A DNA stretch of 38,998 bases from a virus. The translations under genes were made by a program, and so were the position numbers. Below the pieces are notes generated by a model that saw only the letters and a program-made list of their open reading frames with translations, did not search any database and was not told the DNA's origin. Where the stretch lies: positions 1 to 38,998 of IMG/VR virus record IMGVR_UViG_3300021420_000082; one strand, 5' to 3'. Positions 6,261 to 14,501 of the stretch are shown in pieces. Positions within the stretch are counted from its first letter, which is position 1. Each line of letters starts with the position of its first letter.

Positions 6261-6604
6261 TGCCACAACGCCTACGGCCAGGAGACCCCCGCTACCGCAC
6301 CACCGCCCAGCGCGGCTACGGCAACCGGCACAAAGTCGCAGCCCAACACCTCAAAGACAGACACACCGAAGGCACCCCCTGCTGGTGGTGCAACCAACCC
6401 ATGTACCTCGCACAAGGCCTCCACGCCGACCACTCCCAACCCCTCGCCGCCGGCGGGAAACTCCCCGACAGACTCATGCACTCCTGGTGCAACACCAGCC
6501 GCGGAGACGGCACACGCGACGACCAACGCCCCGCACTCACCGGCACCAACCCCGAACGCAACGACCTAGACCTCGGCAACCGGCTGCTCCGCTGGCCCTC
6601 CTAG
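6260..6604 (+). CDS. HNH endonuclease next to the packaging genes
   Basis: 114 residues. The HNH core is readable: CWWCNQPM (metal-binding CxxC), LHADHSQPLAAGG (the catalytic His region, DH), and LMHSWCNTSRGDG (Asn and second CxxC partner Cys). The N-terminus RLRPGDPRYRTTAQRGYGNR, with a helix before the first CxxC, is typical of HNH proteins placed beside the terminase genes of cos phages. In HK97-like phages such proteins assist terminase in cutting cos DNA. It immediately precedes the gene-free gap and small terminase, which agrees with this role. A simple freestanding homing nuclease is the alternative. Confidence 0.85.
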   Translation: MPQRLRPGDPRYRTTAQRGYGNRHKVAAQHLKDRHTEGTPCWWCNQPMYLAQGLHADHSQPLAAGGKLPDRLMHSWCNTSRGDGTRDDQRPALTGTNPERNDLDLGNRLLRWPS

Positions 6605-6719
6605 CAAACACAGCCCACACCCGGCGTTGACCCCCCCGTCAAAAAAATTCGGCCCACCCCCCTCCGTCGCGACGGCCCACGTCGCGCTCTTTTTTACGTA
6701 CGGCGCCAAAACGAACGAG
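6605..6719 (+). other. Gene-free gap before terminase, candidate cos/packaging region
   Basis: 115 bases without a credible gene between the HNH and small terminase genes. It contains an inverted repeat TTGAC-CCCCCC-GTCAA (6627-6642) running into an A7 tract (6641-6647), a perfect 12-base palindrome CCGTCGCGACGG (6664-6675), a T6 tract (6690-6695) and TACGTA (6695-6700). Phages with this order commonly have cos here. The cleavage position cannot be seen from sequence. TTGACC could also be a late-promoter -35, but no matching -10 is evident. Confidence 0.45.
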
Positions 6720-7064
6720 GTGAGCCTCTTGTCGCCCGTTGATGAACATAAATCGCCTGGTCAGAGGCTTGTTGATGGTCTGACGCAGGTTGACGACTCG
6801 GTGATGATGACGGTGTTGATCACTGAGGCTGGCCGGATCACGGATCGGCTGGAGGTTTTGCACGCGATTGCGTCGGGTCAGCAAACTTTGTGGGCGCGTC
6901 TGGTTGTGGGTCGTGATGGCGATATCGAGGTCCGGATCGATAATGCGCTGGCTGAGGCGCGGCAGCAGGCGACGGTGTTGCGCCAGCTGCTGAATGACAT
7001 TCAGCGGCAGCGTTCGGCTCAGCCGCCGGCGGGACCTCCGGATGACGATCTCGCTGGACTCTGA
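6720..7064 (+). CDS. terS: Terminase small subunit
   Basis: 114 residues from GTG 6720 (preceded by AACGAGG). Extending upstream would translate the palindromic gap, so the shorter start is chosen. It is mostly helical: SPGQRLVDGLTQVDDSV, ITEAGRITDRLEVLHAIA, then a charged helix ALAEARQQATVLRQLLNDIQ and a disordered PPAGPPDDD tail. Small terminases bind the packaging site and present DNA to the large subunit. The call rests on position directly before the large terminase with a 23-base overlap, on size and on helical content; sequence conservation in the family is low. Confidence 0.7.
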   Translation: MSLLSPVDEHKSPGQRLVDGLTQVDDSVMMTVLITEAGRITDRLEVLHAIASGQQTLWARLVVGRDGDIEVRIDNALAEARQQATVLRQLLNDIQRQRSAQPPAGPPDDDLAGL

Positions 7065-8634
7065 ACTCGAGGTCGAGTTCCCTGATTGGCCGCAGTTGGT
7101 CGGCCGCCAGACGCCGGAGTATCTGCTGTGTGATGACGGCGATCAGTCGGCGGCTGATGGTGCCGTCGCGCTGGCGGCGCGTATCCAGCGCCCGCAGATG
7201 CCCTGGCAGGAGAACACTCTCCGCGGCATCTTGACGCTGAAGCCGGATGGCACGCTGATGCATCCGACGGCGGTGATTGTGTGCCCGCGGCAGAACGGTA
7301 AGACGCTGAGTGCGGCCGAGCTGCGCATCGTGTATGGGGCGTTCCAGCGGCACGAGACGATCGTGTACACGGCTCAGCGGTGGATGACCGCGAAGGCGAT
7401 CTATCTGCGGGTCAAGCAGTTGATCAATTCGAGGCCGTCGTTGAAGCGGCGGGTGTTCGGGTGGACGTGTTCGCAGGGCGCGGCGTCGTTCTCGGTGCGT
7501 CATGACGATGGCACTGAGTCGACTGCGTTGTTTATCACGCGTTCGGGTGACTTTCGTGGCCCGGATGGTGTGGACCTGGTCGTCTATGACGAGGCGTACA
7601 ACCTGACGGACGCGGAGATGGCGGCGATTTCGCCGACGCAGCTGGCGGCGGCGGATCCGCAGACGGTGTATCTGTCGAGCGCGGTGAATCAGGAGATTCA
7701 CCCGAACGGCCGGTCGTTGGCGGGTATCCGCCGGCGGGCGTTGGAGGCGATCGAGCTCGACCGCAGCGCTCAGGGTCTCTATTACGCCGAGTACATGGCG
7801 CCGTTGCCGCCAGAGGGTATCAGTGAGGCTGAGCGTCGGGCGTTCCGTGAGGACCCGGCGACGTGGCGGGCGGCGAATCCGTCGTATGGCGTGATTCAGT
7901 CCGAGGCGAAGGTCCGCAAGTTGCTGACTGAGCTGTCGCCGAAGGCGTTCGAGGTGGAGTGCCTCGGTTGGGGAGATTGGCCGGTGGATGGCGACGGGGA
8001 GCGCCCGCTGGGCCGCGATCGGTGGCTGCCGCTGGCCGGCGCGCCGGCGTTGGTCCGGTCGACGGCTGCGACGATCGGTATTGACCGGGATCCGATGACG
8101 CGGGAGTGGTCGATCAGCGGTGCGCAGCGTTCGACTGATGGCCGCATCCATGCGGAGATCGGTTGGCGCGGCAAGACGCAGCCGACCGAGGTCATTGCGC
8201 GGTTGATGACGATCATCGGCGAGGTCAATCCGGATGCGATTGCGCTCGCCGGCGATTCTCCGGCGACGGTGCTGGTGCCGCTGCTGAATGAGCGCGGTAT
8301 CGAGCCGGTGTTGATGAACTTGACGGACCGGGCGATCGCGTGCGAGGGGCTACTGGAGGCGGCGATCGCGGCGCAGTTGTCGCATTCGGATCAGCGTTTC
8401 CTCAATGATTCGGCGTTTTCGGCGATCAAACGGGAGCTGTCCGGTAAGCGATTCGTCTGGGACAAGGCGACGGGCGGCTCGATTGTCCATCTGAATGCGG
8501 TGACGTGGGCCCACTGGGCTCTGTTGACGTTCGGAATCAACGCTGCACCACCGCCGGCGCCGCTGATGGATACGAAATCAGCGCCGGATCAGCATGTTTC
8601 GGCTGAATTTGACCCCATGACCGCCGCGTTTTAG
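7042..8634 (+). CDS. terL: Terminase large subunit (packaging ATPase-nuclease)
   Basis: 530 residues, starting inside the end of the small subunit gene. Walker A is CPRQNGKT at residues 81-88 and Walker B is VVYDEA, with Asp183-Glu184. A conserved segment follows (ADPQTVYLSSAVN), as in HK97-type terminases. The C-terminal nuclease half begins near residue 345 with an acidic strand (IGIDRDPMTREWS) and continues with IALAGDSPATVLVPLLNERG, which supplies further Asp residues. The protein docks on the portal, translocates DNA into the prohead by ATP hydrolysis and cuts at the packaging site. Length is normal for the family. Codons turn G-rich from here, unlike the C-rich early genes. Confidence 0.95.
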   Translation: MTISLDSELEVEFPDWPQLVGRQTPEYLLCDDGDQSAADGAVALAARIQRPQMPWQENTLRGILTLKPDGTLMHPTAVIVCPRQNGKTLSAAELRIVYGAFQRHETIVYTAQRWMTAKAIYLRVKQLINSRPSLKRRVFGWTCSQGAASFSVRHDDGTESTALFITRSGDFRGPDGVDLVVYDEAYNLTDAEMAAISPTQLAAADPQTVYLSSAVNQEIHPNGRSLAGIRRRALEAIELDRSAQGLYYAEYMAPLPPEGISEAERRAFREDPATWRAANPSYGVIQSEAKVRKLLTELSPKAFEVECLGWGDWPVDGDGERPLGRDRWLPLAGAPALVRSTAATIGIDRDPMTREWSISGAQRSTDGRIHAEIGWRGKTQPTEVIARLMTIIGEVNPDAIALAGDSPATVLVPLLNERGIEPVLMNLTDRAIACEGLLEAAIAAQLSHSDQRFLNDSAFSAIKRELSGKRFVWDKATGGSIVHLNAVTWAHWALLTFGINAAPPPAPLMDTKSAPDQHVSAEFDPMTAAF

Positions 8635-8654
8635 TCAAAAAGGAGGGCTGCTAA

Positions 8655-10124
8655 ATGGCGCCTACAACGCGCAAAATTGCCGCTCCATTGACCGAAATCG
8701 GCTTCGTCAACCCGTATTCGGGGATGTTGTCGGGTTGGACCGAATGGGACACGTTCGAGCAGGTACCGGATCTGTTGTGGCCCAGCAGTGTTCGTACCTA
8801 CACGCGGATGGCTCGGGAAGATGGCCGGATAGCGTCGATTGAGGCCGCGGTCGGGTTGCCGATTCGGCGGACGGCGTGGCGCGTCGATAAGGCTGGCGCT
8901 TCGGATGCGGTCACCGAGTTCGTTGCACGCAATCTCGGGCTGCCGATCCGGGGCGCGGAGGATGTGGAGTACGCCGACCGCACCCGGGATCGCTTCTCGT
9001 GGGCTGAGCACCTCCAGCAGGCGTTGCTGATGCTGCGCTTCGGGCACAGCGTGTTCGAGCAGGTGTACCGGATCGGTGACGATGGCCGGGCGTACCTGCG
9101 CAAGCTTGCGCCGCGTCCCAGCGCGACGATCGCGTACTGGGATGTGGCTCGCGACGGCGGCCTCGTCGGCATTCAGCAGTATCCCGAGGGAAGCATGGGC
9201 GGGGCTGGTGGTGGCGTGATCTACGCCGGCCGAATGGGCAACCTGATCCCGGTCAGTCGGCTGGTCTGCTACACCCGGGACCGCGATCCCGGTGTCTGGA
9301 CCGGAAATTCGATGCTACGGCCGGCGTACAAGCATTGGCTGCTCAAGGATGAGCTGATTCGCATCGAGGCGACGGCAGCCCGACGCAACGGTGTCGGTGT
9401 GCCGGTGGCCACGGCACCAGAAAACGTGTCCGACAACGCTATCGGCGCCAACGATCTGGCACCGTATCTGGCGATCGCACAGTCGTTCCGGGGCGGAAAC
9501 AACGCTGGTGTGGCGTTGCCGTTCGGTGCCGAACTTGAAATCAAGGGCGTACAGGGCACCCTCCCAAGCGGTTTCATTCGCCAAGCCATCGAGTATCACG
9601 ACAAGCAGATGGCGTTGGCCGCGCTGGCGCACTTCCTGAACCTGGACAAGGGCGGATCGTATGCCCTGGCCAGTGTTCAGGCCGATGCTTTCACCCAGTC
9701 GGTGCAGACGATCGCCGAGATGATCCGCGATACCGCGCAGGCCCACATCGTCGAGGACCTGGTTGACATCAACTTCGGCCTGGATGAGCCCGCGCCGCGC
9801 ATCACTGTCGATGAGATCGGTTCCCGCCAGGACGCGACGGCTGCAGCACTCCAGATGCTTGTCACCGCAGGGCTTCTCACGCCCGATTCTCGGCTGGAAG
9901 CTTTCGAGCGCCAGACCCTGGGACTGCCCGCAGTCGACCCGGACGAGATTGACGACGAAGACGAGCCCGATGAGGGACCAGCTGAAACGGCCGCACCGGA
10001 GACGGCCGCGCCACCGGTACCCGAGACCAATGTGACGAACGCGCGGATGACGCATGCCAGGTCCCATCTGCGACGTCGGGGCCGCATCACCATCGAGCCG
10101 AACGGAGCAATGACGCTGTGGTGA
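8655..10124 (+). CDS. Portal protein
   Basis: 489 residues with a strong AGGAGG (8641-8646) before the ATG. The N-terminal part (SVRTYTRMAREDGRIASIEA, then VGLPIRRTAWRV) and a middle part (QQALLMLRFGHSVFEQVYRI, KLAPRPSATIAYWDV) are typical of the Mu gp29/DUF935-like portal family common in mycobacteriophages. Further on, KHWLLKDELIRIEATAARRN and IRQAIEYHDKQMALAALAHF form the long helical stem. The acidic proline-rich tail (residues ~430-465) is a usual extension. Twelve copies would form the ring at one capsid vertex through which DNA passes. Position between large terminase and protease confirms it. Confidence 0.93.
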   Translation: MAPTTRKIAAPLTEIGFVNPYSGMLSGWTEWDTFEQVPDLLWPSSVRTYTRMAREDGRIASIEAAVGLPIRRTAWRVDKAGASDAVTEFVARNLGLPIRGAEDVEYADRTRDRFSWAEHLQQALLMLRFGHSVFEQVYRIGDDGRAYLRKLAPRPSATIAYWDVARDGGLVGIQQYPEGSMGGAGGGVIYAGRMGNLIPVSRLVCYTRDRDPGVWTGNSMLRPAYKHWLLKDELIRIEATAARRNGVGVPVATAPENVSDNAIGANDLAPYLAIAQSFRGGNNAGVALPFGAELEIKGVQGTLPSGFIRQAIEYHDKQMALAALAHFLNLDKGGSYALASVQADAFTQSVQTIAEMIRDTAQAHIVEDLVDINFGLDEPAPRITVDEIGSRQDATAAALQMLVTAGLLTPDSRLEAFERQTLGLPAVDPDEIDDEDEPDEGPAETAAPETAAPPVPETNVTNARMTHARSHLRRRGRITIEPNGAMTLW

Positions 10125-11335
10125 ACAAAGAACATCCGCCCTGGTACACCATCAAGGCACTGGCCGCCGATGAATCCGGGCCTGTGGAAATCCTGATCTA
10201 CGACGAGATTTCGCCGATGTGGGGCGTATCAGCGGTCGACTTCGTTCGGGACCTGGCGGCGATCGACGCCGACGAGATCACTGTCCGGATCAACTCGCCC
10301 GGCGGCTCCGTGTTCGAGGGCATCGCGATCCTCAACGCCCTGCGCGGCCATCCGGCGACGATAACGACTGTCGTGGACAGTATTGCGGCCTCCATCGCCA
10401 GCGTGATTGCGATGGGCGGCAACAAAGTGGTGATGAATCAGAACAGCCAGATGATGATTCACAACGCCTGGAATGTCGCCGTCGGTAATGCCGATGAGTT
10501 GCAGAAGGTCGTCGACGATTTGCGGCGCATGTCCACGAATATCGCTTCGATCTACGCCGGCAGGGCTGGTGGCACCGTCGAGGACTGGCAAGCGCTGATG
10601 GACGCCGAGACCTGGTACAGCGCAGAAGAAGCCGTGGCCGCTGGCCTGGCCGATGACGCGATAACCGATGCGGCGAAAGACAAGACGACTGGATTGTTCG
10701 CCCGCGCGTCATTCGACCTATCGAAATTCAAGTTCGCCGGCCGCGAGGCCGCACCCGCGCCGCAAATCCTGCCACGCGCACAGACCCCTCTGCCGAACGA
10801 GGCCGAGGTCAACAGAAAGGAGCCAGTAATGGCGACCCTCAACGAGAGCCTCGTGGAAAAGCTCGGCCTGGCGGCCGACGCCGACGACGACGCAATCCTG
10901 GCAGCTTTCGAGGCGAAAATCGCCGAGAAGCCAGCCAACCCGGCCCCGGTAGCCGAGCCGACAACCGACCAGATCACCAGTGCCGCAGCGAAGTTGGGCA
11001 TGACGATGGTCGACAAGGTCCAGTACGACGAGGCCGTTGCGGCGATAAATGAACTGCGGGTCGAGCGCGCGAACGCGCTCAAGACCGAGGACGCGCGCCT
11101 GGTCGACGAGGCCGTCTCCGACGGCAAGATCGCGCCGGCCAACAAGGCCAGCTGGCTGGACCTGATGGACAAGGACCGCGCCGGCATCCGCGCCAGCCTG
11201 GCCGCTGTACCCAAGGGCCTGATCCCCGTCAGCGAAATCGGCCACGGCAGGAGCAGCGAAACCGAGTCCGTCGACAACGACATGGCTCGCGCCTTCGCCA
11301 AGATCACTGGCCGTGAAATCGGAAAGGACAACTGA
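10118..11335 (+). CDS. Head maturation protease fused to scaffold (ClpP-like)
   Basis: 405 residues starting at GTG 10118 (a second GTG follows at once). Residues ~1-200 are a ClpP/S49-type serine protease: RINSPGGSVFEGIAILNAL forms the oxyanion region, AASIASVIAMGG carries catalytic Ser92, and MMIHNAWNV carries His115. EAVAAGLADD is the closing ClpP motif. Residues ~238-405 are a helical, acidic scaffold (EAKIAEKPANPAP to FAKITGREIGKDN). The protease processes head proteins and degrades the scaffold during prohead maturation. In lambda the equivalent gene C contains the nested scaffold gene Nu3, and the same arrangement appears here (see nested entry). Confidence 0.92.
   Translation: MVNKEHPPWYTIKALAADESGPVEILIYDEISPMWGVSAVDFVRDLAAIDADEITVRINSPGGSVFEGIAILNALRGHPATITTVVDSIAASIASVIAMGGNKVVMNQNSQMMIHNAWNVAVGNADELQKVVDDLRRMSTNIASIYAGRAGGTVEDWQALMDAETWYSAEEAVAAGLADDAITDAAKDKTTGLFARASFDLSKFKFAGREAAPAPQILPRAQTPLPNEAEVNRKEPVMATLNESLVEKLGLAADADDDAILAAFEAKIAEKPANPAPVAEPTTDQITSAAAKLGMTMVDKVQYDEAVAAINELRVERANALKTEDARLVDEAVSDGKIAPANKASWLDLMDKDRAGIRASLAAVPKGLIPVSEIGHGRSSETESVDNDMARAFAKITGREIGKDN
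10829..11335 (+). CDS. Nested in-frame scaffold protein
   Basis: An ATG at 10829, in the same frame as the protease, is preceded by AAAGGAG (10816-10822) at six bases, a better ribosome site than the protease gene itself has. It would give a separate 168-residue protein (MATLNESLVEKLGLAADADD onward) identical to the protease C-terminus. The composition suits a scaffold: acidic, helical, with a proline linker (EKPANPAPVAEP) and a charged middle (NELRVERANALKTEDARLVD). Extra scaffold relative to protease is needed for head assembly, as with lambda C/Nu3. Independent translation is inference from the ribosome site. Confidence 0.7.
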   Translation: MATLNESLVEKLGLAADADDDAILAAFEAKIAEKPANPAPVAEPTTDQITSAAAKLGMTMVDKVQYDEAVAAINELRVERANALKTEDARLVDEAVSDGKIAPANKASWLDLMDKDRAGIRASLAAVPKGLIPVSEIGHGRSSETESVDNDMARAFAKITGREIGKDN

Positions 11336-11337
11336 CC

Positions 11338-11703
11338 ATGGGCGTGTATTCACCAAGCAATCTCCCCGGCGAGAAGCTCACTTTCACTGCGAGCGCAGCG
11401 ATCTCCGCTGGAAACCTGGTCGCGATCAGCGGCAACGAGACCGTGGCGCCGACCGCTTCCGCCTCCGGTGCGTGGATCGGTGTGGCGGCGTTCGACGCCG
11501 CCAGTGGCGCGACAGTCACGGTGTACACCAAGGGCCGCCACATTCTGGCCGCTTCCGGTGCCATCGCGGCCGGCGCCAACGTGATCCCGGCTGCGGCGGG
11601 GGCTGTGGCAACAGTCGGGTCCGACGCGTCCGATGGTCAGGACGTCGTCGGTGTCGCAACGAGTGCGGCGGCCAACTCGCTTGTCCCGGTATTGATCCGA
11701 TGA
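11338..11703 (+). CDS. Head decoration protein
   Basis: 121 residues, ATG three bases after the protease stop. The pattern YSPSNLPGEKLTFTASAAIS, AGNLVAISGNETV, then repeated small-residue beta strands (VTVYTKGRHILAASGAIAAG, GVATSAAANSLVPVLI) matches small beta-barrel capsid decoration or DUF2190-type proteins. These trimerise on the expanded capsid and stabilise it. Its place between protease/scaffold and major capsid is the usual one. Fifty-nine bases with GAAAGG separate it from the capsid gene. Confidence 0.8.
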   Translation: MGVYSPSNLPGEKLTFTASAAISAGNLVAISGNETVAPTASASGAWIGVAAFDAASGATVTVYTKGRHILAASGAIAAGANVIPAAAGAVATVGSDASDGQDVVGVATSAAANSLVPVLIR

Positions 11704-11762
11704 TCCGCGCAGCCCTGTCCACTCCAGTGCTGCGCTCGCAGCGAAACGAAAGGTAGGCCATC

Positions 11763-12713
11763 GTGCCGATCGAATTCCCTCCCGCTGCGCCAACGCTCTC
11801 GGGTGATTTCCTCACAATCTCACGGTTCCTCAAGGAGCCGCTGCTGGTGCTGCGCGCGCTGCGCACGATTTCCGAGCAGCTGTTCATCTCCGACAAGATT
11901 CTGACCGGTGAACTCAACACCGAGTCGGGTTCGGTGCTCTACGAGCAGAACGAGTCGATCTACGCCGATCGGCCGCCGCAGCCCGTCGCGCCGCTGTCTG
12001 AATACCCGCTCACCTCCGTGAGTACCGGACCGGCACTGACCGCCAACACGGTCAAGTGGGGCAACGACACTGAGATCGCCGACGAGTCGATTTCGCGCCA
12101 GAAGTACCCTGTCGTGGCCCGCGGATTCCGCAAGCTGATGAACTCGCACATCCAGCAGATCGACTCTGTGGCATTGTCCGCCATCTCGACCGCGGTCACG
12201 CAGAACACTCCGGCGGTCAACTCATGGGCCGGTAGCGGTGCCGCTCCGGTCATCCTGCGCGACCTGATGCGGGCACACGCCAACATCATCAACCTCAAGC
12301 AGGGCTACATGCCCGACGTCGTGCTGTGTGGCCTGACGACCTTCGCGAACGTGGTGTCGGACCCGGCGCTGCAGCTGCTGCTGCCGCGTGAGTACCCGGG
12401 TGTGGAGACAGCACCTGTCGCTCAGGGCCTTTCGAGCACGCTGATGCGGCGTATCGGTGGATTCACCTTCATCGCGTCGCCGAACCTGCCGGTCACCGGT
12501 GTGGCCACACTGCTGGACTCCACACTGTTCGGTTCATTCGTCGACGAGCTGATCCCCAGCGAGGGTTACGTCAGCGATGGCGTGGACAACCTGCAGGTGA
12601 TGACCGAGCGCCTCGGCAAGGTTGACGGCTGGCGCGTCCGTGCCCGCCGCACCGTGGTTCCGATCATCCAGGAGTCGGCGGCGGCGTGGAAGATCACGGG
12701 GGTGGACGCCTGA
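11763..12713 (+). CDS. Major capsid protein
   Basis: 316 residues from GTG 11763, preceded by GAAAGGTAGG. The start PIEFPPAAPTLSGDFLTISR and the stretch SEQLFISDKILTG, then VKWGNDTEIADESISRQKYP, are characteristic of a mycobacteriophage HK97-fold capsid family. The A-domain region (ILRDLMRAHANIINLKQGYM, PDVVLCGLTTFANV) and the C-terminal RRTVVPIIQESAAAWKITGV complete it. Hundreds of copies build the icosahedral head. Order protease, decoration, capsid, connectors is standard. Confidence 0.9.
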   Translation: MPIEFPPAAPTLSGDFLTISRFLKEPLLVLRALRTISEQLFISDKILTGELNTESGSVLYEQNESIYADRPPQPVAPLSEYPLTSVSTGPALTANTVKWGNDTEIADESISRQKYPVVARGFRKLMNSHIQQIDSVALSAISTAVTQNTPAVNSWAGSGAAPVILRDLMRAHANIINLKQGYMPDVVLCGLTTFANVVSDPALQLLLPREYPGVETAPVAQGLSSTLMRRIGGFTFIASPNLPVTGVATLLDSTLFGSFVDELIPSEGYVSDGVDNLQVMTERLGKVDGWRVRARRTVVPIIQESAAAWKITGVDA

Positions 12714-13039
12714 TGTCCTACGTGGCGATTTCCGCACTGGTGCTGGTCAAGGTGCGTGACGAGGTCGGCGACGGATTCCGCATCGACTACCACTATGCGG
12801 GCTCGGTCATTCCGCACCTGGACGCCGAGCAGCGTGAGCGTCTGCTCGGCGAGGGGCATGTCCGGGACCTCGGCGGGTCAGTCACGGCCGAGGTCGAGGG
12901 CGGCTCCGGCGATCCGGGACAGCCCCCGCCTAAGGCCGGCTCTCTGCCTGCCTGGCAGGAGTGGGCGAAGTCCAAGGGCGCCTCTGGTGAAGACATCGAG
13001 AAGCTGACCAAGGCTGACCTGATCGAGCTGTACGGCTAG
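12713..13039 (+). CDS. Small head protein with C-terminal HeH/SAP-like domain
   Basis: 108 residues; ATG overlaps the capsid stop (TGATG). The N-terminal half is beta-like (AISALVLVKVRDEVGDGFRI, then HYAGSVIPHLDAEQRERLL). After a glycine-proline linker, the last ~32 residues (LPAWQEWAKSKGASGEDIEK followed by LTKADLIELYG) form a compact helix-extension-helix module of the SAP/HeH/Rho-N type, found at the ends of small phage head genes. The gene is coupled to the capsid. Role in the neck or head is inferred from position. Confidence 0.65.
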   Translation: MSYVAISALVLVKVRDEVGDGFRIDYHYAGSVIPHLDAEQRERLLGEGHVRDLGGSVTAEVEGGSGDPGQPPPKAGSLPAWQEWAKSKGASGEDIEKLTKADLIELYG

Positions 13040-13042
13040 GTC

Positions 13043-13510
13043 GTGACCTCACCGCCAACCCCGTTCCTCACATCGCAGCAGTTTCTGTCGATGTGGGACG
13101 GTCCGACGCTCACCCCGCAGCAGCAGGCACAGTTGAGTCTGCTGCTGCAGGTGGCGTCGAACTGGGTGTATCAGCGGGTCAGTGGTATTGCGTCGAATGA
13201 CCCGACGGCGCAGGCGGTGATTTTCGGTGTCATCTCCAATTTTCTGCGGTACGCGAAGTATTCGCCGTTGTCGAGCTTCCACAAGGCGGTTGGGCACCGT
13301 ATGGAGTCCGGGTCGCTCGCGGCCGATGTGACACGGTTCTTCACCGACGACGATAAAATGTTGCTTGGCATCCCGCTCAAGTCTCTGCCTATGTCATCGT
13401 GCGCGCCAGGCGATTTCGAGGCATCGGACTGGGATCAGGGCTGGCCAACGTGCTGGTCCGATCAGACCGAGAGCACCGGAAACATCTTCTGGGGCGCCAA
13501 CGATGACTGA
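13043..13510 (+). CDS. Head-tail adaptor
   Basis: 155 residues from GTG 13043. The N-terminal helices (TSQQFLSMWDG, LTPQQQAQLSLLLQVASNWV, then NDPTAQAVIFGVISNFLRYA) follow the all-helical pattern of gp6/gp15-type adaptors, which bind under the portal ring and extend the channel. A C-terminal part (CAPGDFEASDWDQGWPTCWS) is characteristic of the mycobacteriophage version. First of four connector genes between capsid and major tail. Confidence 0.75.
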   Translation: MTSPPTPFLTSQQFLSMWDGPTLTPQQQAQLSLLLQVASNWVYQRVSGIASNDPTAQAVIFGVISNFLRYAKYSPLSSFHKAVGHRMESGSLAADVTRFFTDDDKMLLGIPLKSLPMSSCAPGDFEASDWDQGWPTCWSDQTESTGNIFWGANDD

Positions 13511-13516
13511 CCGCCC

Positions 13517-13924
13517 ATGACGGTGTACCCGGGCGGCGAAACGGTCGGCATCGTCACCTACGTTCCGCAGGTCGACGGCAGCGGTAATCCGTTGACGGAC
13601 GGCCTGAATCAGCCGCTCGACCCGGTGCGCACGGTGTTGTGGAAGTACGGGTGCGTGTTCGAGCCCGAGCATGTCTCCGAAGAGCAGACCAACACGATCA
13701 CGAGCCGTGAACGGGCGTGGGTGTTCATGCCTGTCGACCCGGACACCGCGAAGATCACGAACGCGAATTTCCTCACTCCACAACGGCCATCTTTGGACGA
13801 GAACGGGGCCGACGAGTCAGCCGCCCAACGCGACTACAAGGTCCATGGGCTGCCCCTGATCGAGTACGACATGGACGGCAAACCTGATCACATCTGGGTG
13901 ATCTGCGAGTACGACGGTGGCTAA
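13517..13924 (+). CDS. Head-tail stopper (head closure protein)
   Basis: 135 residues, ATG 13517. The protein is beta-rich: YPGGETVGIVTYVPQVDG, then VLWKYGCVFEPEHVSEEQ, ERAWVFMPVD and GKPDHIWVICEYDGG, fitting the SPP1 gp16-like fold of head closure proteins that seal the filled capsid and dock the tail. The length agrees. It overlaps the next gene by eight bases. Confidence 0.72.
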   Translation: MTVYPGGETVGIVTYVPQVDGSGNPLTDGLNQPLDPVRTVLWKYGCVFEPEHVSEEQTNTITSRERAWVFMPVDPDTAKITNANFLTPQRPSLDENGADESAAQRDYKVHGLPLIEYDMDGKPDHIWVICEYDGG

Positions 13925-14501
13925 TCCACTGGCGGAGCTGATGGGCATCAGCGACAAGGAGTTTCTGGCGCTGGTCGCCAAGGATGCCGGCGCGAAGAAG
14001 GGCCTGCGCGACAAGGGGAAACAGGTCACGGAGGTGTGGCAGGGCCATGCCCCTGTGTTCGGTGACAAGGATCCGCGCCGCGCCGCGCCGGAGCATGGTG
14101 AGCCCGAGGACTACCGGAATTCGATCGCGCCGGGGGAGCCGTTCGTGAACAAGGAGGGCAACCTCGAGCTCCGTGTCCGCAGCGATGATTTCAAGGCGGT
14201 GTGGATCGAGCTGGGTGCCAGGCATATGCCGATCTACGCGCCTGCGACGCAGACGATGCAGGAGTTGGGCGCCGAGGACGGTCCGATTGTCACCAGTGGC
14301 GACCAGCGCGGGGTCGACGAGGCTCAGCATCATCTTGTTGGTGAGCTGGAGCGCCTGGCGGAGCTGCGCGGGGTCGGCGCGCACGCTGATCACATTGCAC
14401 GCCAGCAGGGCCGTGTTGATGCGGCGCGGCAGGCGCGGTCGGCGGCGTTCAAGGCGGCGAAGCCGCGGCGCGGCTCGCGGGGCCGGAAGAATCGCGGATG
14501 A
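13917..14501 (+). CDS. HK97 gp10-like neck/tail protein
   Basis: 194 residues from GTG 13917 inside the end of the stopper gene. The helical start (LAELMGISDKEFLALVAKDA) and the middle (DKGKQVTEVWQGHAPVFGDK, then YRNSIA and a beta part ELRVRSDDFKAVWIELGARH) resemble HK97 gp10-type tail components, which have a long helix, a Y-R-x-S-I strand and a W-x-E-x-G motif. The C-terminal third is basic and arginine-rich (ARQQGRVDAARQARS to RRGSRGRKNRG), an unusual tail that could contact DNA. The next gene overlaps by four bases. Confidence 0.72.
   Translation: MANPLAELMGISDKEFLALVAKDAGAKKGLRDKGKQVTEVWQGHAPVFGDKDPRRAAPEHGEPEDYRNSIAPGEPFVNKEGNLELRVRSDDFKAVWIELGARHMPIYAPATQTMQELGAEDGPIVTSGDQRGVDEAQHHLVGELERLAELRGVGAHADHIARQQGRVDAARQARSAAFKAAKPRRGSRGRKNRG

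Noticed and set aside
6627-6719. Upstream extension of the small terminase
   Set aside because: The extension would translate the palindromic, homopolymer-rich gap and gives an unlikely protein sequence; GTG 6720 fits better.
6838-8151. 437-codon reading frame on the minus strand
   Set aside because: It mirrors the large terminase gene; arginine-rich composition and lack of ribosome site show it is a shadow of G-rich codons.
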